Shown here: one piece after another, positions 52,993 through 60,524 of the stretch
Layout: the number at the start of each line of letters is the position of its first letter
Position numbering within the stretch: the stretch's first letter is position 1
DNA from: Desulfonatronovibrio hydrogenovorans DSM 9292
GTDB lineage: Bacteria; Desulfobacterota; Desulfovibrionia; Desulfovibrionales; Desulfonatronovibrionaceae
Direction: 5' to 3'
DNA length: 64,000 bases
NCBI RefSeq assembly: GCF_000686525.1
Contig: NZ_JMKT01000001.1
Coordinates: 49,962-113,961 of the forward strand
Position numbers and translations under genes: made by a program
Notes under the pieces: model-generated
What the model saw: the letters and a program-made list of their open reading frames with translations, nothing else
Databases searched by the model: none
Told to the model about the DNA's origin: nothing

Positions 52993-55011
52993 ATGTTCAG
53001 ATTCCAGGACATCAGTCTAAAAAACAAGATCTTTTTTTCCACCCTGGCCATGGTCCTCATGCTCAGCATCGCCATTGCCATATTTGCCAGGTGGATACTT
53101 GTTTCCAGTCTGGTGAACGAGTTGACCATCCGGGGAATAGCCATTGCCCAGAGTATTGCTGACCAGGGCCGGGGCTACGTCCTGACCAGAGATCATCCCA
53201 ACCTGGTCAGCCTGGTATTTGATGCTTCTCAGCTGGGGGAGCGACAGATCCTGGTGGATTACATCTTTATCATTGATGACGAGAAAAAACTGCTCTCCCA
53301 CACTTTTATCAAGCCGTTTCCTGAAGAGCTGATTCATTCCAATCCCATTCCAGGCGACAGAAACTACAGTGTGCGCAAGCTCCAGGTGGCTGATTCCAGT
53401 GCCTACGATATTGCCGTGCCCATCTGGGAGGGAATTTATCAGATAGGCACGGTGCGGGTCGGGCTGAAGGAAAAGCACATCCATCAGATCATTCACAAAC
53501 TGAGGATAACTTTCCTGGGGTTCATCTTCGGAACCATCATCATCATTTTTCTCCTCAGCCACTGGCTGGCCAAGTATATCACCAAATCCCTGTCCCAATT
53601 GACAAAAATGGCCGACGAAATCAGCCAGGGAAATCTGGACTTCAAGCCCCTGGCCCTGTTCAAGGATTCCCACGACAACCGGGAAGAGCATTGTCCGGCC
53701 TACTACAATACTGACCTGCCCTGCTGGCATGTTGACAAGGTCATGGACGTATCCTCGGACAGTGAACATATTCCGGAAAAAGCCTCATACTGCACCGACT
53801 GCATGGCCAAACGAAAAAAAGTGGGCGACGAAGTCCAGCAGCTGGCTGATTCATTCAAAAACATGGTCAGAAGTATCAAACTCTACCGCAGCCGGGTCCG
53901 GGAGTCGGAAAGCAAATACCGCTCCCTCTTCAAAAGCGGTCCGGCCCCCATCTTTGTCCTCAGCTGCGGCACTCTGATCATTCTGGATGCCAACCCCAGT
54001 GCCCAGCAGACATACGGTTACACCCGCGAGGAGCTGGTCAACATGCCCTTCACCAAACTGGCACCGGAATTCAAGAACAAGTTCATCTCCTATTTTGAGG
54101 CCTACCCTGAAGATGAAAGCTTTGTCTATGCCAAGGCCATTCATTATAAAAAAGGTCAGATCCCTTTTTACACCAATGTTGAGGCCTGCAGGACCAGATA
54201 TCGGAACAAGGATGCCGTCATTGTGGCCACCACCGACATCACAGAAATGATCGACAAAGATGCTCAGCTTATTCAGGCCAGCAAAATGACCAGCCTAGGT
54301 CAGCTCTCTGCAGGAATTGCCCACGAACTGAACCAGCCCCTCAATGCCATAAAGATGGGCAGTGAGTTTCTGAGCATGATGCATGAAAACAAGGAAGACA
54401 TCTCCAGTGAACAGATGGAAAGGATCACCAGGGAAATCAGCCGACAGGTGGACAGAGCCACGGAAATCATCAATAATCTGCGTGAATTCGGACGCAAATC
54501 AGACTTTACCAAAGAAAAGACCGACATCAACAAGCCGGTCCATAATGTACTGTCCATAACCGCCCAGCAGTTGAAGCTGCAGAATATCACGGTCAAGCTC
54601 AACCTGACCAATGACCTGCCGCCCATCATGGCTCACAAGAATCGTCTGGAGCAGGTCATCTTTAATTTGATAACCAATGCAAGAGATGCCATAATCCAGA
54701 AGCAAAGCGATGACCCCGGAGCAGGATCCGGTGAGATAGTCATTTCCACCAGTCTGGAAGATGACCAGGTGGTCCTTGCTGTATCAGACAACGGCACCGG
54801 TATGCCCGAGTCGGTCAGAGAAAAAATATTCGACCCCTTCTACACCACCAAACAGACCGGCATGGGCATGGGGCTTGGCCTGTCCATCTCTTATGGAATA
54901 ATCAAGGATTATGAGGGTGAAATCGACATTCACAGTGTGGAGGGGTCAGGAACGACCTTTAAGATATCATTCCCCAGGCTTAAGAAAATCCCTGTGCTTG
55001 TGCCTGGGTGA
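52993..55011 (+). CDS. Membrane sensor histidine kinase with Cys cluster in HAMP region
   Basis: The 672-residue protein has membrane spans at ~13-33 and ~170-192 around a periplasmic sensor loop. HAMP follows (ITKSLSQLTKMADEISQGNLD). At ~230-275 there is an inserted Cys group: HCPAYYNTDLPCW, then YCTDCMAKRKK. After it HAMP resumes (VQQLADSFKNMVRSI). A PAS domain spans ~310-420, the His box GIAHELNQPLNAIK is near 444, and the HATPase has NLITNARDAI, DNGTGMPE and GMGLGLSI. The Cys group may bind metal or sense redox. It follows the binding lipoprotein by 42 bases. Confidence 0.92.
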   Translation: MFRFQDISLKNKIFFSTLAMVLMLSIAIAIFARWILVSSLVNELTIRGIAIAQSIADQGRGYVLTRDHPNLVSLVFDASQLGERQILVDYIFIIDDEKKLLSHTFIKPFPEELIHSNPIPGDRNYSVRKLQVADSSAYDIAVPIWEGIYQIGTVRVGLKEKHIHQIIHKLRITFLGFIFGTIIIIFLLSHWLAKYITKSLSQLTKMADEISQGNLDFKPLALFKDSHDNREEHCPAYYNTDLPCWHVDKVMDVSSDSEHIPEKASYCTDCMAKRKKVGDEVQQLADSFKNMVRSIKLYRSRVRESESKYRSLFKSGPAPIFVLSCGTLIILDANPSAQQTYGYTREELVNMPFTKLAPEFKNKFISYFEAYPEDESFVYAKAIHYKKGQIPFYTNVEACRTRYRNKDAVIVATTDITEMIDKDAQLIQASKMTSLGQLSAGIAHELNQPLNAIKMGSEFLSMMHENKEDISSEQMERITREISRQVDRATEIINNLREFGRKSDFTKEKTDINKPVHNVLSITAQQLKLQNITVKLNLTNDLPPIMAHKNRLEQVIFNLITNARDAIIQKQSDDPGAGSGEIVISTSLEDDQVVLAVSDNGTGMPESVREKIFDPFYTTKQTGMGMGLGLSISYGIIKDYEGEIDIHSVEGSGTTFKISFPRLKKIPVLVPG

Positions 55012-55115
55012 ACAAGGCCTCGGTTCAACAAAAAGACAGCTCAGAAGACCTTGCCAAATCAACAATCAGGTCCGGCCTGACCAACTTGCCGGAGTAAACT
55101 GGGGGACTGGAACAT

Positions 55116-55865
55116 ATGCGCAAAATCCTGGTCATTGACGACGAAAAACCCACCCTGAGCATGTTTCAGCTTTTTTTAAAGGTCTACGGCTATACTGTAT
55201 TTACTGCTGAAAACGGTGAAGAAGGGCTGAAGATATTTCAAAAGGAAAAACCTTCCATGGTTATCACCGACATCAAGATGCCCGGCATGGACGGCCTGGA
55301 GGTCCTGAAAAAAATCAAGGAGTTGAGTCCAAAGACAGAGGTGATCATCATCACCGGCCATGGGGATGTGGATCTGACCCTTGAAGCCATGAATCTCAAT
55401 GCCACGGACTTCATCAACAAGCCCATCCAGAAAAAGGCCCTGGATTCGGCCCTGAAAAGGGCCCAGGAAAGAATCAGCCTCCTGGAAAGCAATGAAAAGG
55501 AAGTATCATGGTCAATGCTGGATCATATTGCAGTGGTGGATATCCAGGGCAATATCAATGCCTCCCATGAAGACCTGCTCATGGAGATCTACGATGAAGT
55601 GGAAAAAAACAAAGACACCCCGGTTCTGCTGCGCTTCAGTGAAAACTCGTCTGTGAGTGGAGCCGGCATCGGGATACTTATTCAGATCCTTTCCAGAAGC
55701 CTGGAAAATCAACAGAAAATGGCCATGACCGGCCTTTCCGACAATATGAACAAGTTTTTTGAAATCGTTGGGATAAACAAACTGGCCCGAATATTTCCAA
55801 CCCAGGAGGAGGCTGTTGCTTATCTCAAAGGTCATGAACCTCCTCCCAAACCTGCAGCGGAGTAG
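55116..55865 (+). CDS. Response regulator with C-terminal STAS-like domain (paralogue B)
   Basis: The 249-residue protein has a receiver domain (KILVIDDEKPTLSMFQLF; Asp in TDIKMPGMDGLEV; FINKPIQKKALD). The C-terminal STAS-like part has IAVVDIQGNINASHE and FSENSSVSGAGIGILIQIL, where the Ser-Gly-Ala stretch is the site usually phosphorylated in anti-sigma antagonists. Probable partner of the kinase at 52993, 104 bases upstream. It has no DNA-binding domain. It ends 6 bases before the thioredoxin-fold gene. Confidence 0.87.
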   Translation: MRKILVIDDEKPTLSMFQLFLKVYGYTVFTAENGEEGLKIFQKEKPSMVITDIKMPGMDGLEVLKKIKELSPKTEVIIITGHGDVDLTLEAMNLNATDFINKPIQKKALDSALKRAQERISLLESNEKEVSWSMLDHIAVVDIQGNINASHEDLLMEIYDEVEKNKDTPVLLRFSENSSVSGAGIGILIQILSRSLENQQKMAMTGLSDNMNKFFEIVGINKLARIFPTQEEAVAYLKGHEPPPKPAAE

Positions 55866-55871
55866 TAAATC

Positions 55872-56453
55872 ATGGCTAGACCCATACACCTGACCCAGGC
55901 CCTGTTCATGGTGCTGCTTATTGCCATGTCGGCTGCCCATGTTTCAGCCAAAAATATCATCAGCGTGGATGAATACCTGCCGGAATTCGTATTTCAGGCC
56001 CCATACGGACAGGAAGAAAAAAAATACCTGGGGCTGGATGAAAAAGAAGATTTCATGCTCTCAGAGCTTGGTCCCAGCTACTTTCTCATTGAAGTAGTCG
56101 GAGCCTACTGCCCAGTGTGTCATACCCAGTCAGCCGAGGTCAATCAGCTGTTCAACCGGATAAAACGGGATGAGATGCTCAGGGAAAAAATACTCATGTT
56201 TTCCATTGCTCCGGGGGCTACGGCCATGGAGATAGAATACCTCAAAGGCACCTGGAACGCACCCTATCCCATTCTTGGGGATTATGAATATGACTTCCAT
56301 AAAACAATCGGCAGTCCGGACACACCCTTCACCCTGATTGTTTCCAGGGATGGAAAGGTTTTGTACGCCCATTTGGGCAGGATTCCGGAACCAGCGGTTC
56401 TGATGGAAAAAATCAGGGGCATAATCAGCTTGTCCCTGTCCAACCCTGATTAA
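55872..56453 (+). CDS. Exported thioredoxin-fold protein (TlpA/peroxiredoxin-like)
   Basis: The 193-residue protein has a signal peptide ending AHVSA. A thioredoxin-like domain has redox pair AYCPVCHTQ near residue 80, preceded by a strand and followed by FSIAPGATAMEIEYLKG, cis-Pro region DTPFTLIVSRDGKVLY and a C-terminal helix. It should act in the periplasm as a thiol oxidoreductase. Cotranscription with a MauE-like membrane protein downstream suggests an electron-transfer pair. Confidence 0.85.
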   Translation: MARPIHLTQALFMVLLIAMSAAHVSAKNIISVDEYLPEFVFQAPYGQEEKKYLGLDEKEDFMLSELGPSYFLIEVVGAYCPVCHTQSAEVNQLFNRIKRDEMLREKILMFSIAPGATAMEIEYLKGTWNAPYPILGDYEYDFHKTIGSPDTPFTLIVSRDGKVLYAHLGRIPEPAVLMEKIRGIISLSLSNPD

Positions 56454-56508
56454 ACTGCTAAGCACGACAAACCATCCGGTTCTCCTTCAGCCGGACAGAT
56501 ATGCAACC

Positions 56509-58275
56509 ATGACCACTGACAAGGCTTTTACACCTGACCGGACAGAACTTGAAAAACAGCTTGTCCGTCTGGAGCGCCAAGCCTACCACCTGAACATTAT
56601 CAATGAGTCCCTGAGGGAACTCACCCTGCTGGAGGACCAGGAAGAGATCCTGGAAAAATTCCTGCTGACCCTGATGGGAGCCATGGGCACGGCCTGTGCC
56701 TTTGTAATCAAGATTGAACAGCATGGAGAGTCGACTTGTTCTGAAACCAGGGGAATCAGCGAACAGGAAGCCTCCCGCCTCCAGACTGCAGGCAGTGAAA
56801 TATATGCAAAATTCTTCAGCCACCTGGATTCCCAGGAAGATGTTCTGCCCAAACAGGTCAGGCTGACAGCTGTCAACGAGTATCCTGAAGTCAGCGGACA
56901 GGACATTATCTGGCCGGCCCGGACCAGGCTGCTTGTCCAGTGGACCCTGGACTCGGAATGCTTCGGCTTTATCGGCCTGGGTTCCAAAATTGACGAAACA
57001 GATTATTATGACCGGGAAACCGATTTCCTGCTCAGCATGACCGAAGTGCTGATGGATTCCCTGAAACTGGCCCGCTCTTCAGCCCAGGTCAGGATGCTGA
57101 ACAATGACTTGATGCTTAAAAATCAGCAGCTGGGCAATGCCCTGTCCCAGGCCCGCAAGGCACAGATGGACCTGGACAGGCAGCTTTTCCATTTCAAAGC
57201 CCTGTCTGAGACATCAAGGGAACTGAGTGGAATATTCGACAAGAAAAAACTTCTGGACAACTTTCTGCTCATGGCCCAGGGAACCATCAGCGCCCGCTCA
57301 GGATTCATAATCCTCTTTGATGCCCTTGAAAATACATCCATTCTGTCCAGACGGGGCGACCAGACCAGGGAGCTGCAAAATATTGATAAAGAACCTCTGA
57401 AGAAGTTCGTTCTCTCATTTTATCCATCTCCTGCATGCTTTTCCCTGCCGGACTTCAAGGTTCAATCCCTCAAGGAAAGCATTGCCTCGGTCAGAGCCCT
57501 GAATCTTCCGGTTGACACGGGAATCGTTTTCAGCCTTGATGAAAACTATTACGGAATCATGGGCTTTTCTTCCAAAATCACCCAGCAGGAGTTCACTGCT
57601 GACGAGGAAGACCTGCTGGTTTCTCTGTGCAGGAATTTTCTGCTTTCCCTGGAAAACGTTCTCTCCTTTGAGATCATTCAAAAGCTCAATCTGGACCTTG
57701 GCCGGAGAAATTACGAGCTTTCCAAGACCATTGAAGAACTCAGGCAGGCCAGGGACAGAGTCAATGTCCTCCAAAAGGCCAGGAACAGAATCAGCGGTCT
57801 GGTTCAAAAGGAAGCCCTGCGCCTGGAACGGGTAGGCGTCCTGGACTTTGCGTTCATCATCGTCCTGACTCTGGTCCTCAGCCTGACCTATAATCTGTCA
57901 AGCCCGGCCGGGACCAGCCCTATTCCTGAAACATGGACCTTTTCCACTCCTCCCTCCATTGAAACCGACTGGGCAGCCTTGAAGCACAGAAACAAGGCCT
58001 CGATATTTGTCGATGCCAGACCCAATGAATTTTACAACCAGGAAAGGATTGCCGGAGCGGTCAGCCTGCCCCTGAACCTGTTCGACTTCATCTACATGAT
58101 GCGATTTGCAACTATGGACCCTCAAAAGGAAATCATTGTCTATGGCCGGAACATCAGCCGGAGATACGATGAAAAGGTCGCCCATGAACTGATCCTGCGG
58201 GGACATAAAAATGTGCTGATCCTTCCCGGTGGTCTGAGGGAATGGAAAAAGCTCAATCTGCCGGTGGAGCCCTGA
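56509..58275 (+). CDS. GAF-coiled-coil-membrane-rhodanese protein with catalytic Cys replaced
   Basis: The 588-residue protein starts with a short coiled coil and two GAF-like domains (~40-195 and ~235-385). A coiled coil follows (~395-440), then one membrane span (FAFIIVLTLVLSLTY near 450). The C-terminal periplasmic rhodanese domain (~485-588) has FVDARPNEFYNQERIAGAVSLP and VLILPGGLREWKKLNLP. The active-site loop reads VYGRNISRRYDE, with Gly where rhodaneses have the sulfur-carrying Cys, so it should be a binding rather than a transferase module. It has no kinase or output domain. It ends one base before the MauE gene. Confidence 0.85.
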   Translation: MTTDKAFTPDRTELEKQLVRLERQAYHLNIINESLRELTLLEDQEEILEKFLLTLMGAMGTACAFVIKIEQHGESTCSETRGISEQEASRLQTAGSEIYAKFFSHLDSQEDVLPKQVRLTAVNEYPEVSGQDIIWPARTRLLVQWTLDSECFGFIGLGSKIDETDYYDRETDFLLSMTEVLMDSLKLARSSAQVRMLNNDLMLKNQQLGNALSQARKAQMDLDRQLFHFKALSETSRELSGIFDKKKLLDNFLLMAQGTISARSGFIILFDALENTSILSRRGDQTRELQNIDKEPLKKFVLSFYPSPACFSLPDFKVQSLKESIASVRALNLPVDTGIVFSLDENYYGIMGFSSKITQQEFTADEEDLLVSLCRNFLLSLENVLSFEIIQKLNLDLGRRNYELSKTIEELRQARDRVNVLQKARNRISGLVQKEALRLERVGVLDFAFIIVLTLVLSLTYNLSSPAGTSPIPETWTFSTPPSIETDWAALKHRNKASIFVDARPNEFYNQERIAGAVSLPLNLFDFIYMMRFATMDPQKEIIVYGRNISRRYDEKVAHELILRGHKNVLILPGGLREWKKLNLPVEP

Positions 58276-58276
58276 A

Positions 58277-58759
58277 ATGAGTAGTGTTTCAAAATACCTG
58301 GGTAAATTTCTGACCAGCCCTTATCTGGCCTTGATCCTCAGGGTCTATATCGGCGGACTCTTTATCTACGCCAGCATGTACAAAATCAACTACGGGGCCG
58401 AGTTCGCCGAAACCATTGCCGGTTATCAGCTGGTGCCCTACTGGTCGGTCAATCTTCTGGCCATCACCATGCCCTGGCTGGAACTCATCTGCGGTATCAT
58501 GCTTGTGGCCGGATTCAGGGCCAAATCAGCCACAGTCATCATTTCCTTTCTTCTGGTCCTGTTCACCATAGCCGTGTTCATCAACCTGCTGCGCGATTCC
58601 CCCATCAGTTGCGGCTGCTTCAGCAGCGCTGACGCACCCATCAGCTGGATGACCGTAGTCAGGGATCTTGTCTGGCTGGGGATGTGCATTCATATTTTCT
58701 TTTTCGACAAAATATTTCATGTTGAAAACAGGTTCACAGCCATGCTGAAAAAAATCTGA
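58277..58759 (+). CDS. MauE/DoxX-like membrane protein
   Basis: The 160-residue protein has four membrane spans. The pattern LILRVYIGGLFIYASMYKI, MPWLELICGIMLVAGF and a SCGCFSSADAPISWMTVVRD loop with CxC matches MauE, which works with thioredoxin-fold proteins in maturation of periplasmic redox enzymes. It directly follows the GAF/rhodanese gene and is three genes after the TlpA-like protein. Role inferred: reductant transfer across the membrane. Confidence 0.85.
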   Translation: MSSVSKYLGKFLTSPYLALILRVYIGGLFIYASMYKINYGAEFAETIAGYQLVPYWSVNLLAITMPWLELICGIMLVAGFRAKSATVIISFLLVLFTIAVFINLLRDSPISCGCFSSADAPISWMTVVRDLVWLGMCIHIFFFDKIFHVENRFTAMLKKI

Positions 58760-58782
58760 CCTGTAGGGTACAAGGAATCACC

Positions 58783-59112
58783 ATGTTTAATACCATGATC
58801 AAGCTAATCCCTGTAGTGCTGCTGCTGATCGTCATCAGTGCCTGCACTGACCAGTCTGCCATGACCGGCACCTATAAAGGAGCAGAAAAAGACGCTCCTG
58901 GTGTCCAGTCTCAGATAGTACTCAAAGACAACGGCGAGGGCACCTGGGAAACCGACATCGACCTGGTCCAGTTCAGGTGGAAAGTCAGAGGAAGCGAAAT
59001 CTGGCTGCACACCAAGACCGGAGGGGTCATCCTGGGTACCCTGACCCCGGATGGATTCCACCTCGATCTGCCCAATGTGGGAACATTTGTTTTCATCAAG
59101 CAGAGCCCATGA
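58783..59112 (+). CDS. Small lipoprotein of unknown function
   Basis: The 109-residue protein has a signal peptide with lipobox VISAC at residues 16-20 and a beta-rich mature domain (GTYKGAEKDAPG; WKVRGSEIWLHTKTGGVI; DGFHLDLPNVGTFVF). It resembles small copper/lipocalin-like repeats but I cannot name a family. ATG 58783 is preceded by AAGGAATCACC. It ends the plus-strand signalling block. Confidence 0.75.
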   Translation: MFNTMIKLIPVVLLLIVISACTDQSAMTGTYKGAEKDAPGVQSQIVLKDNGEGTWETDIDLVQFRWKVRGSEIWLHTKTGGVILGTLTPDGFHLDLPNVGTFVFIKQSP

Positions 59113-59353
59113 ACTGATCCGGCCAAAGGTCAAACCAACCAGTACCCCAGCAATCGTCCCGGCCAGACCCACCCACCATATCCAGATCCGGTGTCGCTGT
59201 CAGAACACATCTAAACCTGCTTCTGCCCTTTGCACCACTACTTAATAGACAAGCTGAACTATCTATCCCAGAGGTCCTGAAGATCCAGTTGCCTTTCCAG
59301 AAAGAACAACTTATGCTTAGCGCAAGATATTGCACTGCTACCGGACTTGCGCC

Positions 59354-60190
59354 ATGAGACTAAATACCTATGAACACATAATAAAATCAAGAAAATCTGC
59401 CCATAAGTTTCTGTTGAAATTTTGCTGGAAAAACCATCAGAGGTTCTGCCCCAGGTGCAGCAACAGAAAACTGTACAGTCTGGGTTCAGGAAGACGGAGG
59501 TGTTCCAGGTGCAAGTATACTTTCCACGACTTCAGCCTGAGATTCATCAACTTTGCCCGACTGTCCCCCAGGCAGTGGCTGAGATTCATCAAACTCTTTG
59601 AGCTGGAGGTTGATCCGGACATGATGGCTGATCAGCTGGGGGTCAGCTACAACACCATCCGCAAGGCCCTGACCATCTCCAGGCTTTCGGTTCTGGCCGG
59701 CTCCCTGGACGGTCCCCAGATAATCAAAAACCTGAAGCTGGTATCTCTTCTCAGAAACAGCAGCGCCCCTGATTTTCCCTCTCCGGTCCTGGGGATCCTT
59801 CCCAGCCGGGGCAAGGTGTTTATTGATTACATCCCTGACCTGACTCTGGAAACCCTGCTCCATTTCAGGCTGAACTTCTTTCTCCGGACCAGGTGCATGG
59901 GTAGAATCATCTATACGGCTCCCTATAAAAAATATCTGAGTCTCATCGCCTGGGATGACGGCTTTTTCTCACATCGCAAGATCAGCTATGAGCGGGATAA
60001 ACTGCCCTTGGATACGCACAAAGAATTCTGGCCCTATGCCAGTTCCAAGCTGAAAAAATTCAGAACCGTAAACCCGTTGCGGCTCCTTCTATATCTCAAA
60101 GAGCTTGAATTCCGGTTCAACCACAGTAACGAGGACCCGTTCCCGGCCTTGTGCTCCCGCCTCTGCTCCTTTGTGCCAGATCTTGAATAA
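59354..60190 (+). CDS. IS1595/ISXO2-type transposase-like protein lacking catalytic residues
   Basis: The 278-residue protein has an N-terminal zinc ribbon FCPRCSNRKLYSLGSGRRRCSRC split by family-typical turns. After it come LSPRQWLRFIKLFELEVDP with a helix-turn-helix (MADQLGVSYNTIRKAL), a LGILPSRGKVFIDYIPD strand and the C-terminal IS1595 end EFWPYASSKLKKF then KELEFRFNHSNED. The DDE residues expected before VFGIL and in YTDGW are gone: the latter reads YTAPYKKY. No terminal inverted repeats were noticed. It looks domesticated, perhaps a DNA-binding regulator of the adjacent formate dehydrogenase. The start ATG 59354 fits; TTG 59330 is possible. Confidence 0.75.
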   Translation: MRLNTYEHIIKSRKSAHKFLLKFCWKNHQRFCPRCSNRKLYSLGSGRRRCSRCKYTFHDFSLRFINFARLSPRQWLRFIKLFELEVDPDMMADQLGVSYNTIRKALTISRLSVLAGSLDGPQIIKNLKLVSLLRNSSAPDFPSPVLGILPSRGKVFIDYIPDLTLETLLHFRLNFFLRTRCMGRIIYTAPYKKYLSLIAWDDGFFSHRKISYERDKLPLDTHKEFWPYASSKLKKFRTVNPLRLLLYLKELEFRFNHSNEDPFPALCSRLCSFVPDLE

Positions 60191-60238
60191 AAAAAACCTT
60201 TTGACTTTTCCCCCCTGCTCACCAATCAGTTATCATAA

Positions 60239-60261
60239 GCAAAAGGCCAAAGACCTTTTGC
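60239..60261 (+). promoter_or_regulatory. Hairpin in the leader before the formate dehydrogenase genes
   Basis: GCAAAAGG (60239-60246) pairs with CCTTTTGC (60254-60261) around CCAAAGA. It sits 56 bases before the small ORF. It has no T-run, so termination is doubtful; it may be a leader element. Confidence 0.4.
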
Positions 60262-60316
60262 CCGGTATTGCAGTAAAGGCCGGCCACATTTTTTAATCCT
60301 TTTATAAGGAATGGCT

Positions 60317-60499
60317 ATGCTGAATCAATTCACACCTTTTACCGGTCTCGGCTTTGACCTGACCATGGCGACAGAGAAATGCCGGGACATGATCCTTTCC
60401 CGGTTTGAAGACCGGGATCAGCCTTTTTTCCAACATGATTACACTCCCTGGGGATTTGATCTTCTCATTCATCTCAACAGGGAGACTGGAGGCAGTTAA
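60317..60499 (+). CDS. Small ORF preceding fdhA
   Basis: The 60-residue acidic peptide (MLNQFTPFTGLGFDL, MATEKCRDMIL, FQHDYTPWGFD) starts at ATG 60317, which has AAGGA at 60306-60310 with 6 nt spacing; an ATG at 60311 directly abuts that site. No signal peptide or membrane segment. It ends 25 bases before fdhA. I do not recognise it. Spacing and ribosome site suggest a real small protein or leader peptide. Confidence 0.55.
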   Translation: MLNQFTPFTGLGFDLTMATEKCRDMILSRFEDRDQPFFQHDYTPWGFDLLIHLNRETGGS

Positions 60500-60524
60500 T
60501 GTTAATCAACTTGCAGGAGGAATT

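Noticed and set aside
60191..60316. Sigma-54 promoter upstream of fdhA
   Set aside because: No GG-N10-GC spacing was found; the GG and TTGC near 60245-60261 are 13 bases apart.
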